From Calothrix sp. FI2-JRJ7 (lineage in GTDB: Bacteria; Cyanobacteriota; Cyanobacteriia; Cyanobacteriales; Nostocaceae), in the NCBI GenBank assembly GCA_019359675.1, contig JAHHGX010000065.1, positions 310,001 through 374,000 of the forward strand: a stretch of DNA of 64,000 nt. Reading direction: 5' to 3'. Of the stretch, positions 26,074 to 35,192 are shown piece after piece (position 1 is the stretch's first letter; every line of letters begins with the position of its first letter). The position numbers were made by a program, and so were the translations under genes. A model generated the notes under the pieces. That model was given only the letters and a program-made list of their open reading frames with translations. It had not been told where the DNA came from and did not search any database.

Positions 26074-27168
26074 TTATTTTAAAATATCTTCAAACCACTG
26101 AAGAAATCTGGCGCCCAAAGCGTCGAGTGAAAATTCTGTCTCAGCTTGTTTTCTACACTCATAACGGTCGATACTATCTAAACGTTTAACAGCGTCTATT
26201 AACCCTGTTACACTATCAGGTTCTACTAAAAAACCTGTTTTGCCATCTTTGACTATTTCCGCAGGACCACCACGCGCGTAAGATATTACCGGAACACCAC
26301 ATGCAAGCGCTTCTATTGCTACATTACCAAATGCTTCTACCCACCTTGGCGCCATTAATAACCCTTTGCACTCACGCACAACTTGCTGCATTTTATCAGT
26401 TGATAGAAATCCTAAATACTCAATAGGCGCCCCTTGATAATCGTTTATGATTTTTTGCCAGTATGCTTCATCTTGAATTTTACCCATTATTTTTAACGGT
26501 ATATTCGTCTGTGCTGCTACTGCTACCGCATCTTCTAAACCCTTTTCAGGTGAAATTCTTCCTAAAATTGCCAATTGTTCTTTGGGTTCGGCGCAAAATT
26601 GATATAGCGATAAATCAATACCACTGCTTAAGTAATATAACGGAGGAGTTAATGAAGGAAAAGTGGTGCCTTGTGAAGGGGTGTAAAATCCAATTGTGCC
26701 AGGATATAACTTGGAGATTTGAGCAATAACTGTGTCGAGAGCATTACTAAGCGAACCCATACTCACAAAGTGAGCTATCGGTGTTTGGAAAAACGGTGTT
26801 AAGTAAAATGGCAACCAATCGTAAGCAAAATTTACAATTAAGTCATATTCGTTTTGAACTGAGCGTGCGTATTCCCACATATTCGCCAATAGCGAGTTAT
26901 CAGGCATAGTTATAGGGGTATCGCGTTCCTGAATTTGAGCAATAATCTGTAAATTGCCAGTAATTTCAACTATATTGAAAATATCCCGATTCCACAATGA
27001 ACCTTCGGGAGCAACAATTTGCAGTGTATGACCTTGCTCTATAAAGTATTTAGCAATGTTGTATAAACTTAGTTCAACACCTCCACCCAGTCCAGTTCCA
27101 AGTCCTCCGACTGGGGTTGAGACGAAAAGTAACTTTAAACGCTTAGGTGATGGTGATATATTCTGCAT
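26074..27168 (-). CDS. Glycosyltransferase family 4
   Basis: 364 residues, GT-B fold. N-terminal GGLGTGLGGGVELSLYNIAK binds the acceptor side; C-terminal motifs LGRISPEKGLEDAV (~206) and APRWVEAFGNVAIEALACGV with PVISYARGGPAEIV (donor-nucleotide EX7E region). Retaining transferase acting on a surface polysaccharide or glycolipid; acceptor and sugar not predictable. Cytoplasmic, no membrane helix. Confidence 0.9.
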   Translation of the reverse strand: MQNISPSPKRLKLLFVSTPVGGLGTGLGGGVELSLYNIAKYFIEQGHTLQIVAPEGSLWNRDIFNIVEITGNLQIIAQIQERDTPITMPDNSLLANMWEYARSVQNEYDLIVNFAYDWLPFYLTPFFQTPIAHFVSMGSLSNALDTVIAQISKLYPGTIGFYTPSQGTTFPSLTPPLYYLSSGIDLSLYQFCAEPKEQLAILGRISPEKGLEDAVAVAAQTNIPLKIMGKIQDEAYWQKIINDYQGAPIEYLGFLSTDKMQQVVRECKGLLMAPRWVEAFGNVAIEALACGVPVISYARGGPAEIVKDGKTGFLVEPDSVTGLIDAVKRLDSIDRYECRKQAETEFSLDALGARFLQWFEDILK

Positions 27169-27201
27169 GGTACTTGAAACGTCAAGGTAAACTTTAATTT
27201 T

Positions 27202-27663
27202 ATGACGAAACGATTCGGAATTAACTTGGCATGGGCGCCATTGTTAGGGTTGTTATTCTCTACAAATGCAAAGGCTGATTTTAAAGGTAGTCTTAATGTT
27301 GAAATCGACGGATTGAGAAATAACGCAGGTCAAGTTTGTATCACTCTTTATGGCAGCAGCAAAGGATTTCCAGATGAGGGGAAAAAAGCTCTACAAGATA
27401 AATGCTTCAAAATTACAGAAATTCCCTTAAATATTAAATTTAACCAACTAAAAGCAGGTAGTTATGCTGTTGTTTTATTGCACGATGAAAATGGCACTAA
27501 AACTATGGAAATGGACAGCTTAGGAATGCCACGCGAAGGTTTCGGATTTTCTCAAAACCCAGAAATTACAAATCGGGCGCCGAAATTTAGCGAATCAGCA
27601 TTCTTTATCGCCGGTCCTGAAACTAACATCAAAATCAATATGAAATATATGTCAGGATTTTGA
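27202..27663 (+). CDS. DUF2141 domain secreted protein
   Basis: 153 residues with a signal peptide (APLLGLLFSTNAKA). The rest matches DUF2141: LNVEIDGLRNNAGQVCITLY, CFKITEIPL, GSYAVVLLHDENGTKTMEMD and a C-terminal GFSQNPE. Exported beta-sandwich protein of unknown role. Divergent from the GT4 gene by 33 bases. Confidence 0.88.
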   Translation: MTKRFGINLAWAPLLGLLFSTNAKADFKGSLNVEIDGLRNNAGQVCITLYGSSKGFPDEGKKALQDKCFKITEIPLNIKFNQLKAGSYAVVLLHDENGTKTMEMDSLGMPREGFGFSQNPEITNRAPKFSESAFFIAGPETNIKINMKYMSGF

Positions 27664-27717
27664 GCGCTTACCCCTAACAGTTAAAATTCGTCTAACTTAG
27701 ATAATTTAGACGTACTA

Positions 27718-28326
27718 ATGTATCAAAATGAATGCGAAGCAAAAACAGCCATACAGGAGGTTGAAAAGTTTTTAGATAGTTTGGAGCAGTTGCTTATTGC
27801 AGAAAAACTAGCTCCAAATTTTATCTATAAAATAAATGCATATAAAAATGAACTTAACCAAGTTAAAAATAAATGGGAAAATATTAAAAGCGTAGCAGAA
27901 ATTACAGATTTATCTGATATTGCCCAAGAGGAATTTAAGCAGGTAACGAGGGAAGCAGAAGAACTTAGATTACAAATCGAACGGCAAATACTTACTACAG
28001 AAGAAACTCAGACGAACGTTTTACCTGATGTATGGGAAGATATAAAACCTGATACCGTTTATCAAACAAAGTCCGGAATGCTTGTATCTTTCAGTAAAAA
28101 ACAGATTTTTTTTGCTAAAACAAAAGATAGAGAAGCTAATCATATTAGAGCTATTGAAAAAGGAGAAGTTCCTCCCCAAGGAAATCAGGGATTAGTTCGC
28201 TCTGAGGAACCTGGATTTGATTTTAAATCAAAAGCATTGGGTAAAGGAACAGCGCACTATCGTTTTCATGGAAAAATCATTAATGGAGTTTTGCATTTTC
28301 CAGGTAAAGTCACCAACAAAAAATAA
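27718..28326 (+). CDS. Hypothetical protein, coiled coil plus small basic domain
   Basis: 202 residues, not recognised. Residues 1-100 are two long charged helices (VEKFLDSLEQLLIAEKL; FKQVTREAEELRLQIERQ); the last ~75 residues (KSGMLVSFSKKQIFFAKTKD through GTAHYRFHGKIINGVLHFPG) are basic with several His and aromatic residues, as in compact toxin-type nuclease domains. An acidic ~147-residue gene follows after 15 bases, and antitoxin-like genes lie beyond. A toxin role is inference only. The 2-kb patch lacks GGCGCC. Confidence 0.6.
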   Translation: MYQNECEAKTAIQEVEKFLDSLEQLLIAEKLAPNFIYKINAYKNELNQVKNKWENIKSVAEITDLSDIAQEEFKQVTREAEELRLQIERQILTTEETQTNVLPDVWEDIKPDTVYQTKSGMLVSFSKKQIFFAKTKDREANHIRAIEKGEVPPQGNQGLVRSEEPGFDFKSKALGKGTAHYRFHGKIINGVLHFPGKVTNKK

Positions 28327-28341
28327 GGATAAGTAATTCTG

Positions 28342-28785
28342 ATGACTATTAACTTAAGTAACCATCCAATCTGGCAAGAATTTACCGAAATACTTAATAA
28401 AATTGATTTAAATGCACTTGTTGTAAACCATCTGAAAGCTTGCAATTATAAAGTGATTGGATACCAAGATAAAAATGATTTTTATGAGGAGATTGAATTT
28501 ATTACCCCCATCGAAGCAGAGTTTATCAGTGGCTCCTTAAATGTAACCAGCGAAAAAAAAGATGAGTCTGGCTGGATAACAATTAATTTTATGCTCAAAG
28601 CAGCTACATTAACTCAGGATGGTAAATCACTTCATCACCAAGATGAAATAGATGAAATAGCTGAATTAACATTGATTTTTGATTCAAATATGAAATGTAT
28701 CGATGAAAATTGGCTAATTTATATAGAATCTCCTTTTATTGTAACCAAAGCTAAAAACTGTATGCAGGAATTAAGCCCAGCTTGA
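28342..28785 (+). CDS. Hypothetical acidic protein, possible immunity partner
   Basis: 147 residues, acidic, soluble, no known motif; a cystatin- or SUKH-like alpha/beta mix seems possible (ITPIEAEFISGSLNVTSE; EIAELTLIFDSNMKCIDE). AAGGAT precedes the ATG at 28342. Position 15 bases behind the basic-domain gene suggests a two-gene unit. Ends inside the convergent HicB-like gene by 15 bases. Confidence 0.6.
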   Translation: MTINLSNHPIWQEFTEILNKIDLNALVVNHLKACNYKVIGYQDKNDFYEEIEFITPIEAEFISGSLNVTSEKKDESGWITINFMLKAATLTQDGKSLHHQDEIDEIAELTLIFDSNMKCIDENWLIYIESPFIVTKAKNCMQELSPA

Positions 28786-28998
28786 GATTGTTATTAATTG
28801 CGGCAACGGTTTTTCTTGTGCTTGGTAATCTTCTATCAATAACTCTAGAACTTCCTCAGCATTTTTAAGCGCTGAAGCATACGTATCTCCATGAGTGTGT
28901 GCATATGGGCCAAACTCAGGTAAGCTTACAATATATTTGTTGTCTTCCGTTGAGCTGTTAAAACAATATCTCCTAAAAAGAAATATACCCATATTCAT
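28771..28998 (-). CDS. HicB-like antitoxin, orphan
   Basis: 75 residues. The HicB core is clear: STEDNKYIVSLPEFGPYAHT, then HGDTYASALKNAEEVLELLI. The N-terminus (MNMGIFLFRRYCFN) lacks the usual short beta strand start, and no HicA gene (double-stranded RNA-binding toxin) lies next to it. In cyanobacteria many such proteins are single genes. Start uncertain. Confidence 0.75.
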   Translation of the reverse strand: MNMGIFLFRRYCFNSSTEDNKYIVSLPEFGPYAHTHGDTYASALKNAEEVLELLIEDYQAQEKPLPQLITISSWA

Positions 28999-29037
28999 AC
29001 AGGAGATATAGTCAAGTTTGAGTTAAAAAAGCCTGCG

Positions 29038-29262
29038 ATGACTAAAAGCAACAAGAAAAAAGGAATTGAAAGTGTAGTTAAGGTTAAGGCTCGTCATTAT
29101 ACAACAAGGGTGAAGACCCCAACCCAATTTGGTTTTGAAGTACTGATAAATAAACATCATATTACAGTTTCTACAATGACTGATGTACGTTTTACGTATC
29201 GTGCAGACGGATACAATTATCAGTTTAATTCGCACAGATTTGTTACGTTTAACCATAATTGA
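29038..29262 (+). CDS. Small basic hypothetical protein
   Basis: 74 residues, Lys/His/Thr-rich (KKKGIESVVKVKARHYTTRV), no recognised family and no good ribosome site. An overlapping frame on the other strand has similar length. Kept as doubtful because residue composition (VLINKHHITVSTMTDVRFTY) looks protein-like. Confidence 0.3.
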   Translation: MTKSNKKKGIESVVKVKARHYTTRVKTPTQFGFEVLINKHHITVSTMTDVRFTYRADGYNYQFNSHRFVTFNHN

Positions 29263-29320
29263 CTACGTTACACAGCTATTAGGTAACACGACCACTGAAT
29301 AACAATGCTATATTGCTGAT

Positions 29321-29569
29321 TCATTCGGCATCAATTCTACTCCACAGCTCGCTGATTGGTCTAGTTTGCCCAGCTTTTGCTTGGTGAAATCCTCTTCTTA
29401 AAGAAGCCTTAACATCTTCTATAGGCGTATCATCAGGATCATTTTCTTCTTGTTCTGTAAACAATACTATAACTCGAACGCGATTCGAGTTATTTTCTGT
29501 TTGAATGGGTTCATCCAGAATTAGGTTTCCGTTTTGGTCAATACTGGCATTTACTTCAACAGCTTTCAT
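29321..29569 (-). CDS. Antitoxin-like small protein, orphan
   Basis: 82 residues. MKAVEVNASIDQNGNLILDE is the start of a large cyanobacterial family of small AbrB/Phd-like antitoxin-type proteins usually found before a RelE/ParE or PIN toxin; a C-terminal acidic helix follows (IEDVKASLRRGFHQAKAGQT). No toxin gene follows on the same strand, so it is an orphan. Confidence 0.7.
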   Translation of the reverse strand: MKAVEVNASIDQNGNLILDEPIQTENNSNRVRVIVLFTEQEENDPDDTPIEDVKASLRRGFHQAKAGQTRPISELWSRIDAE

Positions 29570-29620
29570 ATAAAGTAGGCGCCTCTATTTTTCAATATTT
29601 TAACTTGTGAAAAGTTAAAA

Positions 29621-30856
29621 TTATTCTTCGGGGGAAGTATCAGGCGCCAGCGAGCGAATTCGATTCATTTGTGATAGTGCGTACTTTGCTGTTGCTTGTA
29701 CATTCGCGTCGTTATCGTGGCTGGCGTGATATAACATTTGACTTAATTGTGTCATCATGTCGTATACGCGCGTTAAATCACGAATTGCGTTTTGTCGAAC
29801 TTCTGGACTTTCATCTTGGAGTGACATTGCTAACGCGCGGTTCATTGGTTTAAGGGTACGAGTACCAATTTCAGATAAAGCTGCTAATATCAAGCTGCGC
29901 TGTTGCGAGTCAGCGTCTATCATTATATCTACGAGCGGTTGAATTGCGCGTGAGTCTCCTTGCTGTCCTAAATCCCAAATTGCTTTGCGTCGTTTGCTTG
30001 GGTCAGTACTACCAAGGTCTTTAACTAATTCGTCAACAATATTAACTTTGGCAAGACGAGAAGTTGTTTCTGGTGCCAGTAACTCGCTTGAAGTTATATT
30101 TGGGTCATGCAAACCGTTATGCAGAGCATTTTGTGGTTCTGGCTCAACTGTTGACTCAATAACTGGCTCAAAATCTTGGATAATTGCTTGTTTTTGTGGT
30201 GGTAAAGCTATTACTTTGGGTTCTTGGGCTTCGATATGGCTTAAATCTTTGTAAGGAAGCACTCCTTCACTATAGTCTGTGCTTAAAACTTCTGAGTTTA
30301 AAACTTTGAAACCACCTATATCTGGTTTTGGTTGCCTAAATTTTCGTAATAAGTAAGCAATGGCGCCACTTGTTCCTACTAACCCCAGTCCAACTAGTGC
30401 CCACCAAAATATACCTCTTTCACCATTTGCAGGCGCCTTGGTAGTTGCAGTTGGACTAGCTGTTGGTGTCGGTTGTGTTTTCTGTAAAACGGCAGCATCA
30501 AGTTTTGTACGAGTTGTGACGCCGAAAATACCATCTGCGGTTAAATTATTGTCTGCTTGAAACCTCGATACTGCTATCCGCGTACTAACACCATAATCGC
30601 CATCTATATCATCAGTATATAACCCTAACTGTTTGAGTTTGGTTTGCAATGCTTTAACTTCCGCACCTGAACTACCAGGTCTTAATAAACGCTGGTTACT
30701 TGTTTCAGCATTTGTGCTGCTTGGTGAATTCGTTGGTGTTGCTTGTGCTAATTTGACAGCATCAGGCAGCTTTTGATTCGATAGGGCAATTTGACTTGTG
30801 CTAAACCCAGCAAGCAAACAGCTAGTAATCAGGATGGAAGAACCGCATAGCCTCAT
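29621..30856 (-). CDS. Membrane protein: peptidoglycan-binding domain outside, HEAT repeats inside
   Basis: 411 residues. Signal peptide, linker, one PG_binding_1 domain (RPGSSGAEVKALQTKLKQLG to FGVTTRTKL, ~58-122), Thr/Pro linker, one TM helix (~148-167, FWWALVGLGLVGTSGAIAYL), cytoplasmic linker, and three HEAT-like repeats at ~270-400 (DPSKRRKAIWDLGQQGDSRA; ESPEVRQNAIRDL). The topology would link cell-wall sensing to a cytoplasmic protein-binding scaffold. Partner unknown. Confidence 0.88.
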   Translation of the reverse strand: MRLCGSSILITSCLLAGFSTSQIALSNQKLPDAVKLAQATPTNSPSSTNAETSNQRLLRPGSSGAEVKALQTKLKQLGLYTDDIDGDYGVSTRIAVSRFQADNNLTADGIFGVTTRTKLDAAVLQKTQPTPTASPTATTKAPANGERGIFWWALVGLGLVGTSGAIAYLLRKFRQPKPDIGGFKVLNSEVLSTDYSEGVLPYKDLSHIEAQEPKVIALPPQKQAIIQDFEPVIESTVEPEPQNALHNGLHDPNITSSELLAPETTSRLAKVNIVDELVKDLGSTDPSKRRKAIWDLGQQGDSRAIQPLVDIMIDADSQQRSLILAALSEIGTRTLKPMNRALAMSLQDESPEVRQNAIRDLTRVYDMMTQLSQMLYHASHDNDANVQATAKYALSQMNRIRSLAPDTSPEE

Positions 30857-31054
30857 ATCAGAAAGTTTGAGTCAGTACATGTATTGTAAATTACCGATTA
30901 ACACGATAACTTCATTTGTAAGTAAATGTTAACTTTTATCTGGATAGAAAAATCTTATTGGCGCTTTGAATCAAATAAATCATCAGATTTATGATTTTGG
31001 AACTTAGAATCGCCCGTGCGTAATCAAGATATCACCCTAACTCAGTAGCTACAC

Positions 31055-32107
31055 TCAAGAACGCATTACTTCCGATTCTGTATGCTTTACAGACACGGTT
31101 AAAGTACTTTGCTGTGCTGCGCTTATTTCCTTGACGGGGATTTTTGTTTTAGTTCCCGCTAGGGTATCACGTTGGTTAATCAGGTAGATACTAATTAACG
31201 TTAAACCGACACCTGTCCATTGTATAGGGTTTAGAACTTCTCCGAGCAATAAATTACCGAAACATAAGGCAAATACTGGCGTTAGAAAAGTTAACGAACT
31301 CAAAGACGTCAAATTACCGCTTGAAGCAAAATAGAAAAACAAAGCGTATGCTATTGCACTTCCAAAAACTGTAGCGTAACTGAGCGCTATCCAATCAGAA
31401 CTTACTAAGTTAGACCATTGGTGTGTTTCAGTAACCGCAGAAATTCCCCATAATGGCAAGCCACCTATAATCATATGCCATCCAGTTGCCATTACTGGGT
31501 CTGCATGTTTTGTGACGTACCTAATCAAAACTGTTCCCACTGCCATTGATAAAGCGGCAAGCAGCATCAACCATTCTCCACTTTCAAACAGTGAGTAAGG
31601 TGATAGTAACAATGATGTCGGCTCAAAAGTAACGTTACTTGAAATTAGCGAGAGAATTAATTGCTCAGGTAAGCCTATAAAACTAATACCCGCAACACCT
31701 AGACTTAAACCCAACCATCCCCACAGTCCTATGCGTTCTTTGAATAGCCATAGTGACATTAGCGCAACTGCCAAGGGTTGTGAGTCAATCATCACCGAAC
31801 CTAAGCCGGCGCCTGTCCGTACTAATCCTTGAGCGAGGAATCCTTGAAACATCGCTCCATCTATCAAGGCAAATAATGTAATCCATAACCAGGCTTTTAA
31901 ACCACGTGGTTGAGGTTTACCCATTAGGGCGCCTGCAATTAAAATCATTACACCTGCTGGTATTATTCGTACCCCAGCCATAAACATCGGCGTAGTATGG
32001 TCAATTACACCTTTCATTGCCACCATCGCCGTTCCCCAGAGGAAAAACGGCGCAATTAAAAGTATTGGAGCTAGGGGAAGGCGTGATGCACGCTCGTTCA
32101 GTTGCAT
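31055..32107 (-). CDS. EamA/DMT family transporter
   Basis: 350 residues with about ten hydrophobic helices in two EamA repeats (PFFLWGTAMVAMKGVIDHTT; LMLLAALSMAVGTVLIRYVT). Drug/metabolite-transporter superfamily; inner-membrane exporter of small metabolites, substrate unknown. C-terminal ~40 residues are a cytoplasmic tail. Monocistronic. Confidence 0.92.
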   Translation of the reverse strand: MQLNERASRLPLAPILLIAPFFLWGTAMVAMKGVIDHTTPMFMAGVRIIPAGVMILIAGALMGKPQPRGLKAWLWITLFALIDGAMFQGFLAQGLVRTGAGLGSVMIDSQPLAVALMSLWLFKERIGLWGWLGLSLGVAGISFIGLPEQLILSLISSNVTFEPTSLLLSPYSLFESGEWLMLLAALSMAVGTVLIRYVTKHADPVMATGWHMIIGGLPLWGISAVTETHQWSNLVSSDWIALSYATVFGSAIAYALFFYFASSGNLTSLSSLTFLTPVFALCFGNLLLGEVLNPIQWTGVGLTLISIYLINQRDTLAGTKTKIPVKEISAAQQSTLTVSVKHTESEVMRS

Positions 32108-32266
32108 GGGATTGGCAAAGCCTTTATTTTAACGACGCATAATGATTGCTTTACCTAATTTTACCGGGCACATTGCGATTTGTGAAGAAATTTGTACTTA
32201 GAGGTTGTGAGAATCGCTTGGTTAGGGGGAACTATATCTATCATGTGTGAGTTTACCTAGAAATCG

Positions 32267-33277
32267 ATGAAGATAGAAAGAGACAACAGATTAGACGCTT
32301 TAAAGGCAATTAGTATTATTTTTGTCTTAATTTGGCACTTACGCCCTATTAGCTTTTTTGTCAATAACGATACGCATATAATAATTGTCGTTATTGCTCG
32401 GATAGTTCGAGATTTGGAACTACAACTGTCTTTATTAGCTGTTCCTCTTTTTTTCCTTGTTTCCCTTTACTTATTTTTAATCAAAAAGCCAGACAAAGAA
32501 TACCTAAAAATTAGATTAATCAAGATTTTTAAGCTATTTACCTTCTGGTCTATATTTCATAATATTTTTCTGTTTGCCGTCACTAGAGAAGTTCCTGATT
32601 TTTCTTGGGATATTATTACAGGCTTAAAGCCCAGCTTACCCTTTGCTGGCGATTCTGTATTTTATTTCTTATTTAATTTAATGGTGCTAACTATCATTAG
32701 CTTTTTGTTTTGTCAAATTAATTCAAATAAATTTATTAAGTTATTATCGTCTGTAACTATCATATTTACTTTGTTATACTTTGAGACTGTTAATATAGCA
32801 AATTCTAGTATCCCCTATCATTGGCTATCAAATTTTATTGTTTATATTCCAATAGCTTTTTACCTTGCAAATTACTCAGATAAAGTATTAAAATTTAGAT
32901 TTTATTATTTAGTGGCTTACATTTTATTTTCACTTCATGATATATATTTACGTATTTATGGTTACAACCAAAGTATCTATGGAAGAATTTCTATAGTATG
33001 CGCCGCCTTAACTCTATTCTGCTATGTATACACTCTCAAAATTCCCGAAAATTGGTACATCCAAAAATTATCTCAATACTCACTGGGATTATTTGCAATA
33101 CATAAATATTGGCAATCTTTGCTATTTTTGTTAGTTCAACATTATCAAATAAGTTTACTTCCAAGTCTAGTCCCTTTAAATATAATGTTTCCTTTAATGG
33201 GCGCCTTGGTTGTGTTGTTAACTATAGTATCTATTTATTTGTTAAAGTCAACTAGTTTGAAGCAGTTTATAGGTTAG
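32267..33277 (+). CDS. Acyltransferase family 3 membrane protein
   Basis: 336 residues with ~10 hydrophobic segments. RDNRLDALKAISIIFVLIWH at the N-terminus holds the R-x10-H signature of acyltransferase-3 (OatA/NodX-type) proteins that O-acylate sugars in cell-wall or surface polymers. The C-terminal part has YSLGLFAIHKYWQSLL, another family feature. Strongly AT-rich compared with neighbours, possibly acquired. Confidence 0.85.
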   Translation: MKIERDNRLDALKAISIIFVLIWHLRPISFFVNNDTHIIIVVIARIVRDLELQLSLLAVPLFFLVSLYLFLIKKPDKEYLKIRLIKIFKLFTFWSIFHNIFLFAVTREVPDFSWDIITGLKPSLPFAGDSVFYFLFNLMVLTIISFLFCQINSNKFIKLLSSVTIIFTLLYFETVNIANSSIPYHWLSNFIVYIPIAFYLANYSDKVLKFRFYYLVAYILFSLHDIYLRIYGYNQSIYGRISIVCAALTLFCYVYTLKIPENWYIQKLSQYSLGLFAIHKYWQSLLFLLVQHYQISLLPSLVPLNIMFPLMGALVVLLTIVSIYLLKSTSLKQFIG

Positions 33278-33312
33278 CACAGGCTTTCTGCGTGGGATGG
33301 TCTTGTTGGATA

Positions 33313-33339
33313 GGCGGGCAAGGATGCCCGCTCCACAAG
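33313..33339. terminator. GGCGGGC palindrome between convergent genes
   Basis: GGCGGGCAAGGATGCCCGCTCC then ACAAG, reverse orientation of the TTGTGG palindrome family, between the acyltransferase and Ppx/GppA stops. Confidence 0.6.
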
Positions 33340-33343
33340 AAGC

Positions 33344-34993
33344 TTAACTAACTCTGACTACAGTTGGTTCCAAAATGGCAGAGACTTTGAGATTAAACTC
33401 TTGCTCAAACACTTCTTTGCTGTAATCTAAGCTCCAAAGTTCGAGCGCACAATCATCGCTAGGGTTTGATGGATGAATTCTTAACTTAAGAAGCTTTGCT
33501 TGTTGGTTGTAGTCGCAATGAACGCGGGATACTGCTCCAATTTGTCTACGGTCAAGGGCAGTTGCTAGACGCAATATAGCACTTAATTGATTTACCATTA
33601 AACGATGCTCTTTGTTTACCAAAATGCGGTAGTTTTCATGCTTTTTCTTTGGTGGAGATTTTCGGTGGTAGCGCGCTATATTGGCGATAATTTCAATTTC
33701 GGTTTCGCTGTAACCTAGTAATTCGCTGTTGCGAACTAAGTAGTATGAGTGTTTATGGTGGGCAGAATGGCTAACGTAGTGACCACAATTATGCAAAATT
33801 GCTGCTGACCAAAGTAGCTGACGTGTTTCGTTATCCCAGTTGTGTAATATCACTTTTGTTTGGTCGAATATACTTGTCGCAAAGTTTGCTACACGGTCGC
33901 TATGAGATAAATTAACGTGATACTTCTTGGCTGTTTTGAGTACGTTACGTTGACGTACCGAACCTTGGTAGCGCAGACGGTCTTCTATTAAACCGTGAGT
34001 TAGCATCCAGTCAACAATTACACCTTCACGCAAGGAACGTTCACAAACAGTAATGGCTTCACACCCTAGCAGCGTCATTGCTTCCTGCAAAATAACTGCT
34101 CCTGCGAGTATTACTTCCGAACGCTTTTCTGGCATTCCCGGAACTGTTGCGCGCTCGACGTAGCTCATGGTTTGTAAACGAGTTACTAACTCACGTAAGT
34201 CTCGCAATGGAAACTGATAACCGTTGAGCGTTGAAGGAATAAAACCTAAATGTTCGCGCGCATGAATTGCTGCTAGTGTCTCGATAGTTCCTGCTGTCCC
34301 TACTAAACGTGGAGACTCACCTAGTCGTAAGTCTGCTCGTACTTCTTCTACCGAACGTTCGAGCATTCCTCTTGAATATGCTTGGAGGTAGTCAAACTCT
34401 GCTGTAGAAATTGGGTCGGTGGTAATTAGTTCACTTGTTAAGCGCACGGCGCCTATTTTTGTACTAGTAAGAACTCGTTCTTCGTGGCTATCACCCAAAA
34501 TAATCTCGGTAGAACCACCACCAATATCGATTATCATGTGGGGCTGGTTGTTAAATTCCATTCCCGACAGCACACCCAAATAAATTCGTCGCGCTTCTTC
34601 AGTACCGGATATTAAATCAACCTCTAACGCTAACTCAGTTTCGATTTGATGTAGAAAATCTCTACCGTTAGGCGCCTCACGCACAGCAGAAGTCGCCACA
34701 GCTATAATAGTTTCGGCGTTGAAGGTTTTCGCGACATCCTGAAACCTTCGCAGTGCAGCAATTGCCCGCTTCATAACTTCAGGCTTTAAATTACCCGTCT
34801 CTAAATCACGGTCACCAAGTCGAACCGTTTCTTTTTCTCTGGCAATAATGCTAAATGCTGGTAATGTCGGTTCAATCCGTACAATTACCATGTGCAATGA
34901 ATTTGTTCCCAAATCAATTGCAGCAATTATCCGTTGTAGGTCAGTTGTTGTTAATCCAACTGAAAAGCTAGCCGACGTAACTGTATCCACCAT
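33344..34993 (-). CDS. ppx: Ppx/GppA phosphatase (exopolyphosphatase family)
   Basis: 549 residues. Actin-fold ASKHA motifs: IAAIDLGTNSLHMVI (phosphate 1), IDIGGGSTEIILG (phosphate 2) and LVGTAGTIETLAA; then an HD-type C-terminal domain (WSAAILHNCGHYVSH). Removes terminal phosphate from polyphosphate and/or pppGpp; full-length bacterial type. Cytoplasmic. Confidence 0.94.
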   Translation of the reverse strand: MVDTVTSASFSVGLTTTDLQRIIAAIDLGTNSLHMVIVRIEPTLPAFSIIAREKETVRLGDRDLETGNLKPEVMKRAIAALRRFQDVAKTFNAETIIAVATSAVREAPNGRDFLHQIETELALEVDLISGTEEARRIYLGVLSGMEFNNQPHMIIDIGGGSTEIILGDSHEERVLTSTKIGAVRLTSELITTDPISTAEFDYLQAYSRGMLERSVEEVRADLRLGESPRLVGTAGTIETLAAIHAREHLGFIPSTLNGYQFPLRDLRELVTRLQTMSYVERATVPGMPEKRSEVILAGAVILQEAMTLLGCEAITVCERSLREGVIVDWMLTHGLIEDRLRYQGSVRQRNVLKTAKKYHVNLSHSDRVANFATSIFDQTKVILHNWDNETRQLLWSAAILHNCGHYVSHSAHHKHSYYLVRNSELLGYSETEIEIIANIARYHRKSPPKKKHENYRILVNKEHRLMVNQLSAILRLATALDRRQIGAVSRVHCDYNQQAKLLKLRIHPSNPSDDCALELWSLDYSKEVFEQEFNLKVSAILEPTVVRVS

Positions 34994-35192
34994 TTTTAGT
35001 TATCTCTATGAACGAACCGCAAGCTTTAAACCAACAAAATATGACATCCACTTAGCTGCTTATCATCAACACAACAAATTTTATGTATTTAAAAGGTCAT
35101 TGTTGATGAATCATCTTAATCAATAACAAAAAAAGTTATCCTATAAATGTGAAGATGTATTAAATATTGTTCGCAAATCATTTTTCCTGTTC

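Noticed and set aside
29023-29256. 77-codon frame opposite to the small basic protein
   Set aside because: Cys/His/Phe-rich shadow of the plus-strand frame, no ribosome site.
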